This document shows positions 25,180 to 34,667 of a stretch of 60,764 nt of DNA, in pieces (positions within the stretch are counted from its first letter, which is position 1; every line of letters begins with the position of its first letter). The stretch spans positions 1 through 60,764 of the forward strand of contig JBDKUO010000014.1 in assembly GCA_039679645.1 (NCBI GenBank), written 5' to 3'. The DNA comes from Armatimonadota bacterium. GTDB taxonomy: Bacteria; Armatimonadota; UBA5829. Below the pieces are notes generated by a model. It was not told where the DNA came from, ran no database searches, and saw only the letters and a program-made list of their open reading frames with translations. A program made the translations under genes and the position numbers.

Positions 25180-26415
25180 TCAACGTCTTGCCTTGCGAAG
25201 CCTGAACATATCAAGCAGGCTCTGTTTAAGTGTAACGCTTTTTTCTTCCTCACGCAAGTCCGAATGCTGCTTTGCAGCAAATAAAACCAGACCAACAGCG
25301 GTGGTATATATAGGGCTTTGCACCGTATCGCTCAGGCCGCCTACATTGCGCGGCAGGCCGAGCCTAATAGGCATCCCAAGTGTATTTTCGGCAAGCTCGA
25401 CTGTGCCGGGCATCTGGCAGCCGCCGCCGGTCAGCACAGCGCCCGCAGGGAGCAGATCGATATAACCGGATTTGATCAGTTCCTCGCGGACCATCTGGAA
25501 GATTTCCTGCATCCTCGGCTCGATTATCTTGGCCAATATTTCACGAGGCAGTTCCGTAGGCGACTCCTCGCCGAGGCTAACTATCTCAAAAGAGTCTTCA
25601 GGCTCGATCATGCTTGCAGTCGCCGTGCCGTATTTGATCTTCGCCTTCTCGGCTTCTTCCTGCGCCGCGCGGAGACCGACTGCAATGTCTTTGGTCACAT
25701 GGTTGCCGCCGACCGGAAGCACCGCTGTATAAAAGATTTCGCCGTTGACGAAGACTGCGACATCCGTTGTGCCGCCGCCTATATCGACCAGAGCTACACC
25801 AAGGTCTTTCTCAGCCGGAATAATCGCAGAATGGCTCGTCGCTATAGGTTCGAGGACGGTCATATCGATCTCAAGACCGGCGCGCTGCACGCATTTGGCT
25901 ATATTGTCCAAAAATGAAGTAGAGCCGGTGACGATGTGAGTCTCGACTTCGAGCCTGCTGCCGGACATACCTACAGGGTCTTTCACGCCGTCCTGGCCGT
26001 CGAGAGTGAAATCGCGCGGAATTGAATGGATTATCTCGCGCTCAGGAGGCAATACGATGACCTTGGACGCATCGACTACGCGCTCGACATCAGACGGCGT
26101 AACCTCTCTGTCGGAACTCGATATCGCAATGACACCGCGGCTATTAAGAGATGATATGTGCTCGCCGGTCACGCCGACTACAACCGACTTGATGGAGACC
26201 GTGCCACCCATCTTCTGGGCCTTATCCGTGGCGGAGAGTATTGCCTCAGTGGTGGAGTCGAGATCGACTACAACACCCTTGCGCAGTCCGCTGGACGGTG
26301 TCAGACCAACGCCGATAATGTCGGCGCTCTGAGCGTCGAGATCAACGTCGGCCAGTACGCAGCAGGTCTTTGTGGTTCCTATATCCAGACCCGCGATGAA
26401 TTCTTTTCGGCTCAA
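25180..26415 (-). CDS. ftsA: Cell division protein FtsA
   Basis: FtsA is an actin-like ATPase that tethers FtsZ to the membrane. The protein has about 411 residues and starts from TTG at 26415 (MSRKEFIAGLDIGTTKT), with GGGAG six bases upstream. Actin-fold motifs are GLDIGTTKT (phosphate 1) and ALVDIGGGTTDVAVF (phosphate 2), with GAVLTGGGCQMPG near the adenosine site. The C-terminal amphipathic helix is basic (LLDMFRLRKARR). It lies 71 bases before ftsZ. Confidence 0.95.
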   Translation of the reverse strand: MSRKEFIAGLDIGTTKTCCVLADVDLDAQSADIIGVGLTPSSGLRKGVVVDLDSTTEAILSATDKAQKMGGTVSIKSVVVGVTGEHISSLNSRGVIAISSSDREVTPSDVERVVDASKVIVLPPEREIIHSIPRDFTLDGQDGVKDPVGMSGSRLEVETHIVTGSTSFLDNIAKCVQRAGLEIDMTVLEPIATSHSAIIPAEKDLGVALVDIGGGTTDVAVFVNGEIFYTAVLPVGGNHVTKDIAVGLRAAQEEAEKAKIKYGTATASMIEPEDSFEIVSLGEESPTELPREILAKIIEPRMQEIFQMVREELIKSGYIDLLPAGAVLTGGGCQMPGTVELAENTLGMPIRLGLPRNVGGLSDTVQSPIYTTAVGLVLFAAKQHSDLREEEKSVTLKQSLLDMFRLRKARR

Positions 26416-26492
26416 TGTGTTCTCCCAAAGATGTTGGGTGACAGGTGATAAAAACGGGCGTCCAACACCTAACACCCATCACCAATCGCCTG

Positions 26493-26849
26493 TTAAGATT
26501 CTTTTTTTCTGTTCATACTGGTCTGAGTCAGCCAATAGCGGCGGATGAGAGAAAGGTTCAGGAACACTCTCCATCCCAAAACAACAACCGCTGCCATGTA
26601 AATGTCCACACCAATCTGGTCACCAAGATAGGCCAGTCCGGCAGCCAGCAGTGTGTTCATGACGAAACCTGATATGAAAATGTCGTCGTGAAACTTGCCC
26701 TCTATACCGGCTCGAATGCCGCCGAAGACGGAATCCAACCCGGCGAGTGTTGCCAGCGACAAATATGGCGCAAAATCAGAAGGCACCCTGATCGGCGCCC
26801 AATAAACCATAAAACCCAACGCTAAACCAACTACGGGCAGCCAAATCAT
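26493..26849 (-). CDS. sbp: Small basic protein Sbp (DUF1290)
   Basis: This 118-residue membrane protein has about three helices and matches the small basic protein family placed between divIB and ftsA in Firmicutes. The stretch LSLATLAGLDSVFGGIRAGIEG is characteristic. Its function is unknown. It overlaps the DUF881 gene by 4 bases. The 77-base gap to ftsA holds a GGTGACAGGTGAT-type repeat. Confidence 0.88.
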   Translation of the reverse strand: MIWLPVVGLALGFMVYWAPIRVPSDFAPYLSLATLAGLDSVFGGIRAGIEGKFHDDIFISGFVMNTLLAAGLAYLGDQIGVDIYMAAVVVLGWRVFLNLSLIRRYWLTQTSMNRKKES

Positions 26850-27625
26850 CTTTCTCTCCGAATAACTTTTGCTTTTTCTTTTGAAGCAGCGACCGGCTGC
26901 GCTACGTTAAAGCGCGTGCTGCCTGCATACGCCGGGATCAGTATGTCCTGCTGCTTCCTGACTTCGACCATATCAAGCAAAAACAGCGCATCTGCCACAC
27001 CGCCCGGTAATGTCAGCGCCTTGTCCAGCACGCTCTGCTTGCCGATTGCCCTTATAACATACGGCGGCGCAACCTGGACTGAGTTGACAAGCACAACAGG
27101 TCCTACACATCTCACTGACGAGTTAGCGATGAGCCGTTGATCGTTAATCGAGATAGCCTCCGCCCCTGAAGCAAAGAGCTCATCGACTATCGCACGAATG
27201 TCCGTATCATGAACGACATAGTTCTCTATGACATCCGCACGGGTCTCGGTCGGGTCGAGCTTGGGACTGTCATGCAGAGTGACCACTATCCCCGCACCGC
27301 GCACGGCAACCGTGCCCGCAAGCATCTTTGACTCGTTCAGGGTCCGCTCAAGACTCTTTGCGCCTGTCAGACCGGCCGCCTGCTGTCTTGCCAGGTCTTC
27401 ATTGCGCTGCTTATAATCAGCCAGTTCTTTGCGCAGTTGCAAATTTTCCTGCTTAGTGGCGCTGAATGCCGCACGCAAAGCAGGCAGACGGTTGGGCACG
27501 CCTTCGTTGGCTGCCTGACGCTGTGTTTTTAGTGACAGCGCAAGCAGCATACCGAGGACTATGCAGAGCGCGGTGACTTGAAAGACCCACGTTTTGCCCC
27601 TATAGGATGACATTAGGATTGACAT
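26846..27625 (-). CDS. DUF881 family protein (YlxW/YlxX-like)
   Basis: This 259-residue protein has one N-terminal membrane helix (about 13-31), a coiled-coil segment rich in Gln/Glu/Lys (about 45-85) and the DUF881 domain from 95 onward. Typical stretches are GAGIVVTLHDSP, ELFASGAEAISINDQR and PPYVIRAIG. Such genes lie between divIB and sbp in Gram-positive dcw clusters. A division role is presumed but not established. Confidence 0.88.
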   Translation of the reverse strand: MSILMSSYRGKTWVFQVTALCIVLGMLLALSLKTQRQAANEGVPNRLPALRAAFSATKQENLQLRKELADYKQRNEDLARQQAAGLTGAKSLERTLNESKMLAGTVAVRGAGIVVTLHDSPKLDPTETRADVIENYVVHDTDIRAIVDELFASGAEAISINDQRLIANSSVRCVGPVVLVNSVQVAPPYVIRAIGKQSVLDKALTLPGGVADALFLLDMVEVRKQQDILIPAYAGSTRFNVAQPVAASKEKAKVIRRER

Positions 27626-27637
27626 TTTAATTAATTG

Positions 27638-28441
27638 TTATGATGCGTTCTGCGCGACGACCTTCGGCTTCCACACGGGAGCGCTGGGACAGCTCAGGTC
27701 TATGTATATCGCTTCCCTGGCAATAGACGGACGGTATTCGAGTGCGCGCCGCAGCAGTGACATTTTCCTTGCTATATCATCAGGCTGACCAAGCTTGACG
27801 TAAAAACCACTGACCATATTTAAGCATATATCACCGTCATGGTCAATGGAAATTTTGCCGACCCTCAGTTTCTTTTCATTGGCCGATCTAACAATCTCAA
27901 GCGCGCCGCGCACCTGTTCCGAGCTTGCAATCCTGCCCGGCTGCAACTCTTGAGAATCCGAAATTTCTATGAGCGGAATGCCGTTGACCGGAGCGCCGGT
28001 CTTGTGAAATATCAAACCATCGCACTGAATAAGGCAGTTGGATTGACCATCGGTTACCACAGCATCGGCTTTGCGCTCGGTCACCCGGACCCACATCTTA
28101 TCCGGAAAGGCTCTGCCGATCTTTACTGACTCGACCTCATTCAACGCCAATATAGCTGAACGCACCGGTCCTTTTCGGACGCAGAGAATATTCTGACCCT
28201 TCATCGAACCGGCATATTTATTGACCAGGTGCTTGTCACACAGGCTGGTACCCTTTATGCTGACGCTCTTCACACCCAGATTGGGCGTTCGGAAAGCATA
28301 TGTGATCGAGCCCGACAAAATAGCCGACATAAGCAGGCAGGAAAACAGCAGCTTGTAGTTCGGTCTTTTTCGATTGCGGGATGATTTCTTTACCGCACGT
28401 GAACTGCGCCGAGCGCTAGTCCTGGTTGTGGTTTTCCTCAC
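27638..28441 (-). CDS. ftsQ: Cell division protein FtsQ/DivIB
   Basis: This protein of about 267 residues has a strongly basic N-terminus (RKTTTRTSARRSSRAVKKSS), one membrane helix (about 35-55) and a POTRA domain starting at VKSVSIKG. A beta domain follows. FtsQ links FtsB/FtsL to the divisome. GTG at 28441 is preferred, with GGAGG about 10 bases upstream. The open frame reaches 28498. Confidence 0.9.
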   Translation of the reverse strand: MRKTTTRTSARRSSRAVKKSSRNRKRPNYKLLFSCLLMSAILSGSITYAFRTPNLGVKSVSIKGTSLCDKHLVNKYAGSMKGQNILCVRKGPVRSAILALNEVESVKIGRAFPDKMWVRVTERKADAVVTDGQSNCLIQCDGLIFHKTGAPVNGIPLIEISDSQELQPGRIASSEQVRGALEIVRSANEKKLRVGKISIDHDGDICLNMVSGFYVKLGQPDDIARKMSLLRRALEYRPSIAREAIYIDLSCPSAPVWKPKVVAQNAS

Positions 28442-28531
28442 CTTCGAGTTCCCTCCCTGAAAATAGCTGAGAGCCGAGGACGATACGCCCTGAAACATCG
28501 GCTCAGTTGTCAGCGATCTTTGTCGCTGCTG

Positions 28532-29590
28532 CTATTCGTAATCTTCCAGTGCATACTCGATCAGCATATCAAGCAACTTGCCAAACGGTATACCTGCAGC
28601 CGCTGCCGCCTGCGGAAGCAGACTGGTGGGCGTCATACCAGGAATCGTGTTTACTTCTAGCGCATACATGCCGTCCGCACCGATGATGATGTCGGTTCTG
28701 GATACGCCCCGGCATCCAAGAGACTTATGAGCCATAAGCGCAAGTTCCTGCGCTCTTGCAGTGGCATCGTCGCTGATCTTTGCAGGCACAATCTCCTCTG
28801 TGGCGCCCGGAGTATATTTGGCCTCGTAATCATAGAAGCCCTTGGCCGGGACTATCTCAACAACCGGAAGCGCAAACGGCTTGTCATTGCCCAGCACACC
28901 GACTGTGAACTCCCTGCCCTCGATAAACTTCTCAATGACTATGCTGGTATCATATCCGGCTGCCCGGCTAATTGCATTATTCAACTCATCCGGCGATATT
29001 ACCTTCGTCATTCCGATAGTCGATCCCTGGCGGCTCGGCTTTACCATGACCGGGTAACCCATCTTTTCGACTTCTGAAGCTACACCGGCTTCATCCCACT
29101 TGCCGTTAATACAGCAGAAATCGACTGACGGAGGCACGGGAACACCGTCTCCGGAGAGCACCTTCTTAGCCATCGACTTATCCATAGCGAGAGCGCTGGC
29201 AAGCACACCAGAGCCGGTATATGGAACGCCCAGCAGATCAAGAAAGCCTTGAACCGTGCCGTCTTCTCCGAACCTGCCGTGCAGCGCCAAAAACACCACA
29301 TCCGGACGCAGGCCGGACTTCTCGCTTGCTATCTCCTGCATGGAGGTCAACTTGTTGGCGCCACAAAGCGCTGCTCCGGCATCAGCTACGGCCTTGACCT
29401 CTGTCGATGCGCCCTGCAGGCACTGCCGCCTGGTGCCGGGTATAAGAGCGGCGTCGACACCGACTGTTTCGTATTTGTTTGCATCGAGCGCCTCAAGTAT
29501 TTGCTTGCCTGTGGATAACGAGACGCCGCGTTCTGAGGATAACCCGCCCATCATTACGGCGACTCTGATCTTTGATTTTCGTTCTACCAT
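28532..29590 (-). CDS. ddl: D-alanine--D-alanine ligase
   Basis: Ddl joins two D-Ala residues for the peptidoglycan stem. The 352-residue ATP-grasp enzyme starts with VAVMMGGLSSERGVSLSTG and has MVKPSRQGSTIGMTKV (ATP-binding), EFTVGVLG and EVNTIPGMTPTSLLP (metal ligands and substrate). It overlaps murB by 7 bases, so the two are coupled. Confidence 0.96.
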   Translation of the reverse strand: MVERKSKIRVAVMMGGLSSERGVSLSTGKQILEALDANKYETVGVDAALIPGTRRQCLQGASTEVKAVADAGAALCGANKLTSMQEIASEKSGLRPDVVFLALHGRFGEDGTVQGFLDLLGVPYTGSGVLASALAMDKSMAKKVLSGDGVPVPPSVDFCCINGKWDEAGVASEVEKMGYPVMVKPSRQGSTIGMTKVISPDELNNAISRAAGYDTSIVIEKFIEGREFTVGVLGNDKPFALPVVEIVPAKGFYDYEAKYTPGATEEIVPAKISDDATARAQELALMAHKSLGCRGVSRTDIIIGADGMYALEVNTIPGMTPTSLLPQAAAAAGIPFGKLLDMLIEYALEDYE

Positions 29591-30486
29591 TGCCCTACTC
29601 GTCTGACCTCATATTCCAAATCTATTCCTTGTATATCTTTGACTAACTTTCTGACCTTTTCCGCTAACGTATACAAATCGGAAGCGGTTGCGTTGTGTGC
29701 ATTCATGATAAAGTTTGAGTGGATTTCTGATACAACGGCTCCGCCCTCACGCATGCCTTTGCAGCCCGCGCCATCTATCAATTTACCGGCGCTAAGACCC
29801 GTGGGATTCTTGAAAAAGCACCCTGCGCTCTTGCCCTGCGGCTGAGTCTCGGCACGGTGCTTTCGCACTGCCTCCAGATTGGCTGCGATTGCTGTGCCGT
29901 CTCCGGGTTTCATCTTAAACACGGCATACGTGATAATAAGCGACTTATCATATTGAAAGCGGCTGTTTCGATATGTAAAGCCGCACTTGTCCCTGGACAG
30001 CGCAATCTTTTCACCCGTGCTAGTAACCGCTCGAACGCCCTCGGTAACTTCATCTATATAGCCCCGGTGAGTCCCGGCGTTCATCACGATGGCTCCACCG
30101 ACACTGCCGGGGACTGTGCCGACACCCTCAAGGCCGCTCAGATTATTCTTTGCAGCCATATCGGCGACTTTCGATATACGTGCCGCTGATCCAGCGACGA
30201 TCCGTCTGCCCTGGACTGTAATGCTTGTAAACTCACCAACGAGCTTAATTACAACTCCTCGAATGCCTTTATCCGAAACCAGCAGGTTGGCTCCGTCGCC
30301 TATCACCATCCAGGGTATCTCATGTTCAGACATGTATAGCATTAAGTCTGAAAGTTCATCTTCATTTGGAGCTTCAACAAAATAATCCGCCGGTCCGCCG
30401 ACGCCGAGAGTGGTGTAAGGGGCCATCGGCTCGTTTTCGATTACTCGCCCGGTTACGATGCGCTTCAGATCATCAATAGTGCTCAT
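29584..30486 (-). CDS. murB: UDP-N-acetylenolpyruvoylglucosamine reductase
   Basis: MurB uses NADPH and FAD to make UDP-MurNAc. The 300-residue protein shows TTLGVGGPADYF and VIGDGANLLVSDKGIRG for FAD binding, GTVPGSVGGAIVMNAGTHRG, and the active-site Ser in GKSAGCFFKNP. It is the type with a short substrate loop. It overlaps murC by 4 bases and ddl by 7. Confidence 0.96.
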   Translation of the reverse strand: MSTIDDLKRIVTGRVIENEPMAPYTTLGVGGPADYFVEAPNEDELSDLMLYMSEHEIPWMVIGDGANLLVSDKGIRGVVIKLVGEFTSITVQGRRIVAGSAARISKVADMAAKNNLSGLEGVGTVPGSVGGAIVMNAGTHRGYIDEVTEGVRAVTSTGEKIALSRDKCGFTYRNSRFQYDKSLIITYAVFKMKPGDGTAIAANLEAVRKHRAETQPQGKSAGCFFKNPTGLSAGKLIDGAGCKGMREGGAVVSEIHSNFIMNAHNATASDLYTLAEKVRKLVKDIQGIDLEYEVRRVGQW

Positions 30487-31865
30487 GACGCACTCCTTGA
30501 ACGAAGATACTCTGCCAGGCTCTCGCCCACTGTTCGTACATCCCCCGCACCAAGAACGATTACCATATCTCCGTTTGTAATAGTGCTCGCAAGTTTGCCT
30601 GCGATGGTGTCTTTATCGGGGGAATAGCTTACATCTGTATAGCCGTTTGCGCGCATTTGATTGACGATGTTTTCGGCGCTCACACCCTCTATAGGCAGCT
30701 CGCGTGCCGCGTAGATCGATGCAATTATCACATGGTCGGCATGCGAAAGGGCTTCCGCAAACTCTACGCAAAAGTCGCGCGTCCTGGAATAAAGGTGCGG
30801 TTGGAAGACTGCAGTGATTCGTTTGTCGGGATATGCTTTGCGCGCGCCTGAGAGAGTCGCTTTAATCTCAGTCGGATGGTGAGCGTAGTCATCGACTACC
30901 ATTATCCCGGCATCATTATAAAGGACCTCGAACCGGCGGCCTGTCCCTCTGAACTGGGCAAGCCCGCCTCGGATCGAATCAAAATCCACACCAATCTCAA
31001 AGGCGACGCCTGCAGCGGCAAGTGAATCGAGCACATTTTGTATGCCCGGAACGCCGATAGTTATCTTGCCGAGTGTCTGCCCACCGCGAACCAGTGTATA
31101 TGTCGGCTCGGGCTTGGAAATGTCAACATCCGCTGCAAGCAGATCGGGTGAACCTGTAGTGCCGTACCAGACAATTCTTTTCTTGCAGCCGTCCAATACT
31201 TTACGCACACAAGCTTCGTCCGAGCAAGCAACCACCAGGCCGTTATCGTCGGAACCGTCTACAAACTTGCGAAAAGCCTTCTCGACATTATCGATCGTCT
31301 TATAATGATCAAGATGATCGGCCTCTATATTGGTGATTACCGATATTGAAGGCTTCAGGTGAAGAAATGAGCCGAATGCCTCGCATGCCTCGGTCACTAT
31401 AACCGATCCGTCACCGATACGGACATTGCCTCCTGCTGATTTCATATCGCTGCCGAAGAGGACTGTGGCATCTATCGCTGCTTGATCCAGAATAGCACCT
31501 ATCATAGACGTGGTGGTGGTCTTGCCGTGTGTGCCTGCGACCCCGACACGGTGTTTATACGGCTCCATTATATGTCCAAGAGCAACCGGGCGCACCAGAG
31601 TCGGAATGCCGCGTTTGATAGCCTCGGCAAGCTCAGGATTACTCGGTTTGATTGCGGCATTATAGACCACAACGTCCGCTCCATCGATATTTTCAGGGCA
31701 ATGGCCGATACTGACCTTGATGCCGGACTCGCGCAGGCGCAGTGTGTTCCCGCTCTCCTGACGGTCCGAGCCGGTAACGATATTGCCCTGTTCGTGTAGA
31801 ATTTTGGCGATGGCGCTCATACTCACACCGCCTATTGCTATAAAATGGTAATGCTTTCTATCCAA
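30483..31865 (-). CDS. murC: UDP-N-acetylmuramate--L-alanine ligase
   Basis: This 460-residue Mur ligase adds L-Ala to UDP-MurNAc. The N-terminal UDP-binding motif reads HFIAIGGVSMSAIA, where GGIGMSG is usual. The ATP loop is GTHGKTTTTSM, and DYAHHPTEIKATLSGAR and FQPHLYSRT follow. The start is TTG with GAGGA just upstream. A 283-base repeat-filled gap separates it from murG. Confidence 0.95.
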   Translation of the reverse strand: MDRKHYHFIAIGGVSMSAIAKILHEQGNIVTGSDRQESGNTLRLRESGIKVSIGHCPENIDGADVVVYNAAIKPSNPELAEAIKRGIPTLVRPVALGHIMEPYKHRVGVAGTHGKTTTTSMIGAILDQAAIDATVLFGSDMKSAGGNVRIGDGSVIVTEACEAFGSFLHLKPSISVITNIEADHLDHYKTIDNVEKAFRKFVDGSDDNGLVVACSDEACVRKVLDGCKKRIVWYGTTGSPDLLAADVDISKPEPTYTLVRGGQTLGKITIGVPGIQNVLDSLAAAGVAFEIGVDFDSIRGGLAQFRGTGRRFEVLYNDAGIMVVDDYAHHPTEIKATLSGARKAYPDKRITAVFQPHLYSRTRDFCVEFAEALSHADHVIIASIYAARELPIEGVSAENIVNQMRANGYTDVSYSPDKDTIAGKLASTITNGDMVIVLGAGDVRTVGESLAEYLRSRSAS

Positions 31866-32148
31866 AATAGGTCCTCAAAATTTTTTTGCTTCGGCCAAAG
31901 CCGAGTTCGAAAAACTTGCCACCTTTGGTGGCGGCTCCGGCCGCTTCGCAACCGAAGCAACAAAAAACGGGATTGAATCCCGGAGATTCTTAACGGGTGC
32001 GATCGGATATCGCACCCGAACATAGAAGCAACGAATCAGTTGCGCCCTCACCCTATCCCTCTCCCCCAGGAGAGGGAACAGCAGATTCCTCACATTCGTT
32101 CGGAATGACTGAGCTTGAAATAATCAATATAAAATATGAATTACAAAA
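31866..32148. repeat. Repeat-filled gap between murG and murC
   Basis: No gene is seen. In order it holds GCCACC/GGTGGC and GCGGC/GCCGC hairpins (31918-31945) and a two-hairpin composite element at 31968-32020. A CCTCTCCC...GGAGAGGG palindrome lies near 32055-32076, a 30-bp AGCAGATTCCTC repeat at 32080-32109, and an AATAATCAATATAAAATA module at 32118-32151 that runs into the murG 3' end. All lie within the dcw transcript. Confidence 0.75.
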
Positions 32149-33222
32149 TCATGTGGTGCCGATTGCTGTCTGCGCTACGCTTTTTGCTGCATCTATCTTC
32201 GCAAGAGATGCGCTGGCATCAGCCATTTTCTGCAGTTTGTCCGGTGATGACCGAATATCGGATACGAAACCGGCAAGTATGTCGGATGTCAATGAAAACT
32301 CATCACATACGATCCCCGCATTGTGATCAGCAAGATACTCGGCGTTGTGCCTCTGCTCATCCGAGACCGCATGCGGATACGGGACCAGTATACTCGGCAA
32401 ACCGGCTGCTGTGATCTCAGCAATCGTGGATGCCCCGCTTCTGCATATCACCAGATCAGCAGCGGCGACAGACTGCGGCATATCCAGATAAGCCCTTACA
32501 TGATAGTCATCAGACTCAGCCGATTTACTCTCTTCATAGTTGCGCTGACCCACCTGATGCAATATCTGAGTGTTTCCGTCATTGATTTTCGGCCACATAT
32601 CGAATACGAGTTCGTTGAGCCTTTTCGCGCCCTGACTCCCGCCGACTACCAGAATTGTGAATGCATCTTGCTTTAGACTTAGCATCTTCCTTGCTTCGTT
32701 CTTGCCGGGCAGAGACCCAAACTCAGTGCGGATCGGCAGACCCGTTAGAATCACCTTCTCCTTAGGAAAAAAGCTCGATGATGAGTCAAAAGAAATGCAG
32801 ACCTTATCGGCAATATGCGAAAGCCATCGGTTTGTTCTGCCTGGAATGGTGTTTTGCTCGTGAATGACTATCTTTAGCGCGAGAGTACGCGCCGCGACCA
32901 GCACCGAAGCAGTCGTATATCCGCCCGTACCGATCACAACGTCCGGCCCAAAGTCTTTGAGTATCCGTCTTGCCCGGAAGACACCGGCAAGCAGTTTGCC
33001 AAAGGAGGACATGTTTTTGAGCGACACTGACTTCGTAAGAGGCGCACTCGGCACCGCCTGAAACGGGATGCCTGACTCCCTGGCAATAGAGCCCTCAGGT
33101 CCATGCGAACTACCGACGAATAGTAGTTCTATACCCGGATCGATTTCGCGAAGAGCCTGACCCACGCTTATTGCGGGATATATGTGACCGCCTGTGCCCC
33201 CGCCCGTCAATACTATTTTCAT
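32149..33222 (-). CDS. murG: UDP-GlcNAc:lipid I transferase
   Basis: MurG makes lipid II from lipid I at the inner membrane face. The 357-residue GT28 enzyme starts MKIVLTGGGTGGHIYPAISV with the glycine loop GGTGGH. It has VVGGSQGAKRLNE at the start of the second domain and ICRSGASTIAEITAAG for UDP-GlcNAc binding. Its first 113 bases overlap the end of ftsW in another frame. Confidence 0.96.
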   Translation of the reverse strand: MKIVLTGGGTGGHIYPAISVGQALREIDPGIELLFVGSSHGPEGSIARESGIPFQAVPSAPLTKSVSLKNMSSFGKLLAGVFRARRILKDFGPDVVIGTGGYTTASVLVAARTLALKIVIHEQNTIPGRTNRWLSHIADKVCISFDSSSSFFPKEKVILTGLPIRTEFGSLPGKNEARKMLSLKQDAFTILVVGGSQGAKRLNELVFDMWPKINDGNTQILHQVGQRNYEESKSAESDDYHVRAYLDMPQSVAAADLVICRSGASTIAEITAAGLPSILVPYPHAVSDEQRHNAEYLADHNAGIVCDEFSLTSDILAGFVSDIRSSPDKLQKMADASASLAKIDAAKSVAQTAIGTT

Positions 33223-34354
33223 ATAGTTCTCGTTCTTCCAGTTCTACGTTTACCTGCCGCGAAACCGAGAGCAGCAGCCCTGCAGCAACCAGCATCGATA
33301 TCAGTGATGACCCGCCATAGCTGATGAACGGCATCGGCACGCCTGTCGCCGGGATCGACGCGCTCACAACCGCAATATTTATAACCGCCTGCATCCCTAT
33401 TATGGAACTCAGCCCCACGGCGAGCAGGTTGCCGTATGTGCTCTTGGACCTGCGCGCCACATCCAGGCCGCGATAGGTCAAAAACAAAAATGCACCCAGC
33501 AGCAGCACGCATCCTATCAAACCAGCCTCCTCGCCAAGAGTGGCAATAATGAAGTCGGTCGAAGCTGCAGGTATATAAAGCTTCTCGCGCCCCTCGCACA
33601 GCCCGACACCAGTCAAGCCGCCCGTACCCAGCGCAAGCAGAGAATGGATCACCTGATAACCGTCGCCGTAAGGATCCTTCCAAGGGTTGAGCCAGACCCA
33701 TATTCGCTGCAGTCGATATGGCTCAAACAATACTGCCAGACCCGCGAGGCCACAGCCAGCAGTCGCTAATGCCAGCAGATGACGCTTCTTTGCACCTGCT
33801 GCATATAACATTATAAAACATGTGGCGATGATTGTGATCGCTGTGCCCAGGTCAGGCTCAATAAAAATCAACCCGGCCATTACGGCAACTACCATTCCCG
33901 GTGCGGCCCAATTGCCACTGATCCGCCTTACGAGCATTTTTCGCTTGGCAAATATCCCTGCCAGATACATCACAATCGCGACTTTTGCTATCTCGGAGGG
34001 CTGCAAGTTGAGCGGACCAAGCGGAATCCACCGGCAGGCACCGTTGACCTTGCGTCCGATACCTGGAACCATAACTGCAACAAGCAGCGCAATCGAGATC
34101 AGCAAGAGCGGCGCGGTCCATTTGATGAAGCTGGAGAAACGCAACCGCATTGCCCAGAACATCAGGCCGAGACCGGCAGCCGCAAAGATAAGCTGGCGCT
34201 TGACCATATACCAGATGTCAAAATGAGCCCACTTTGCATCGCCCATCTTCGCATAGCTTGCATCGAAGACGAGCAGCATCCCGGCAATAAGCAGCACAAT
34301 AACTGCACCCAAAACGCCGATATCCGGCACACCGAGCTTGGCTTCCTTTCTCAT
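33110..34354 (-). CDS. ftsW: Peptidoglycan glycosyltransferase FtsW
   Basis: This SEDS-family polymerase works with FtsI in septal wall synthesis. It has about 414 residues and around ten membrane helices. Conserved stretches are PLGPLNLQPSEIAKVA, the FIEPDLGTAITI region with the catalytic-site Asp, and PFISYGGSSLISML. GGGGAG seven bases before ATG at 34354 (MRKEAKLGVPD) sets the start. The C-terminal tail is basic and Arg/Ser-rich (from about residue 385) and is encoded by DNA that also encodes the MurG N-terminus. Confidence 0.94.
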   Translation of the reverse strand: MRKEAKLGVPDIGVLGAVIVLLIAGMLLVFDASYAKMGDAKWAHFDIWYMVKRQLIFAAAGLGLMFWAMRLRFSSFIKWTAPLLLISIALLVAVMVPGIGRKVNGACRWIPLGPLNLQPSEIAKVAIVMYLAGIFAKRKMLVRRISGNWAAPGMVVAVMAGLIFIEPDLGTAITIIATCFIMLYAAGAKKRHLLALATAGCGLAGLAVLFEPYRLQRIWVWLNPWKDPYGDGYQVIHSLLALGTGGLTGVGLCEGREKLYIPAASTDFIIATLGEEAGLIGCVLLLGAFLFLTYRGLDVARRSKSTYGNLLAVGLSSIIGMQAVINIAVVSASIPATGVPMPFISYGGSSLISMLVAAGLLLSVSRQVNVELEERELYENSIDGRGHRRSHISRNKRGSGSSRNRSGYRTTIRR

Positions 34355-34644
34355 CCTGCTTCTCCCCTTCTCAACCTTATCGAGTAATGTCCCGGCGGTT
34401 AAAACCGCGGCAACAACCACACAAAGTCGGCCTGCGCCGACTTACCTCTCCCCTGGCCCCTCTCCGACGCGGAGAGGGAAACATGTGTGCAAAAGCATCA
34501 CGCTCATGGGGGATAAATATCCCCCATACCCCGGTCCGGGATTCAAATCCCGGACCATCAGAAATCCCGGACCATCAGTGCTCAGGCCTCCAGGTAAGAT
34601 ACCTGGAGGCATATCAACCATCAACATCTTTCGACGTTATGACG
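34355..34644. repeat. Repeat-filled gap between murD and ftsW
   Basis: This gap holds a GCGGTT/AACCGC hairpin (34395-34408), an AGTCGGC/GCCGACT hairpin (34425-34442) and a CTCTCC...GGAGAG palindrome. Hairpins GGGGGAT/ATCCCCC (34506-34527) and GGTCCGGGATT/AATCCCGGACC (34533-34556) follow, then a partial direct duplication of the last (34563-34578) and the palindrome GCCTCCAGGTA/TACCTGGAGGC (34586-34610). The octamer array starts at 34633. No gene is seen. Confidence 0.75.
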
Positions 34645-34667
34645 TTATGACGTTGTGACGCTATGAC
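34633..34667. repeat. GACGTTAT octamer tandem array
   Basis: Four tandem octamers (GACGTTAT, GACGTTAT, GACGTTGT, GACGCTAT) overlap the 3' end of murD and contain its TAA stop codon at 34645-34647. A second array with the same unit ends ftsI near 40805-40872. Confidence 0.85.
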
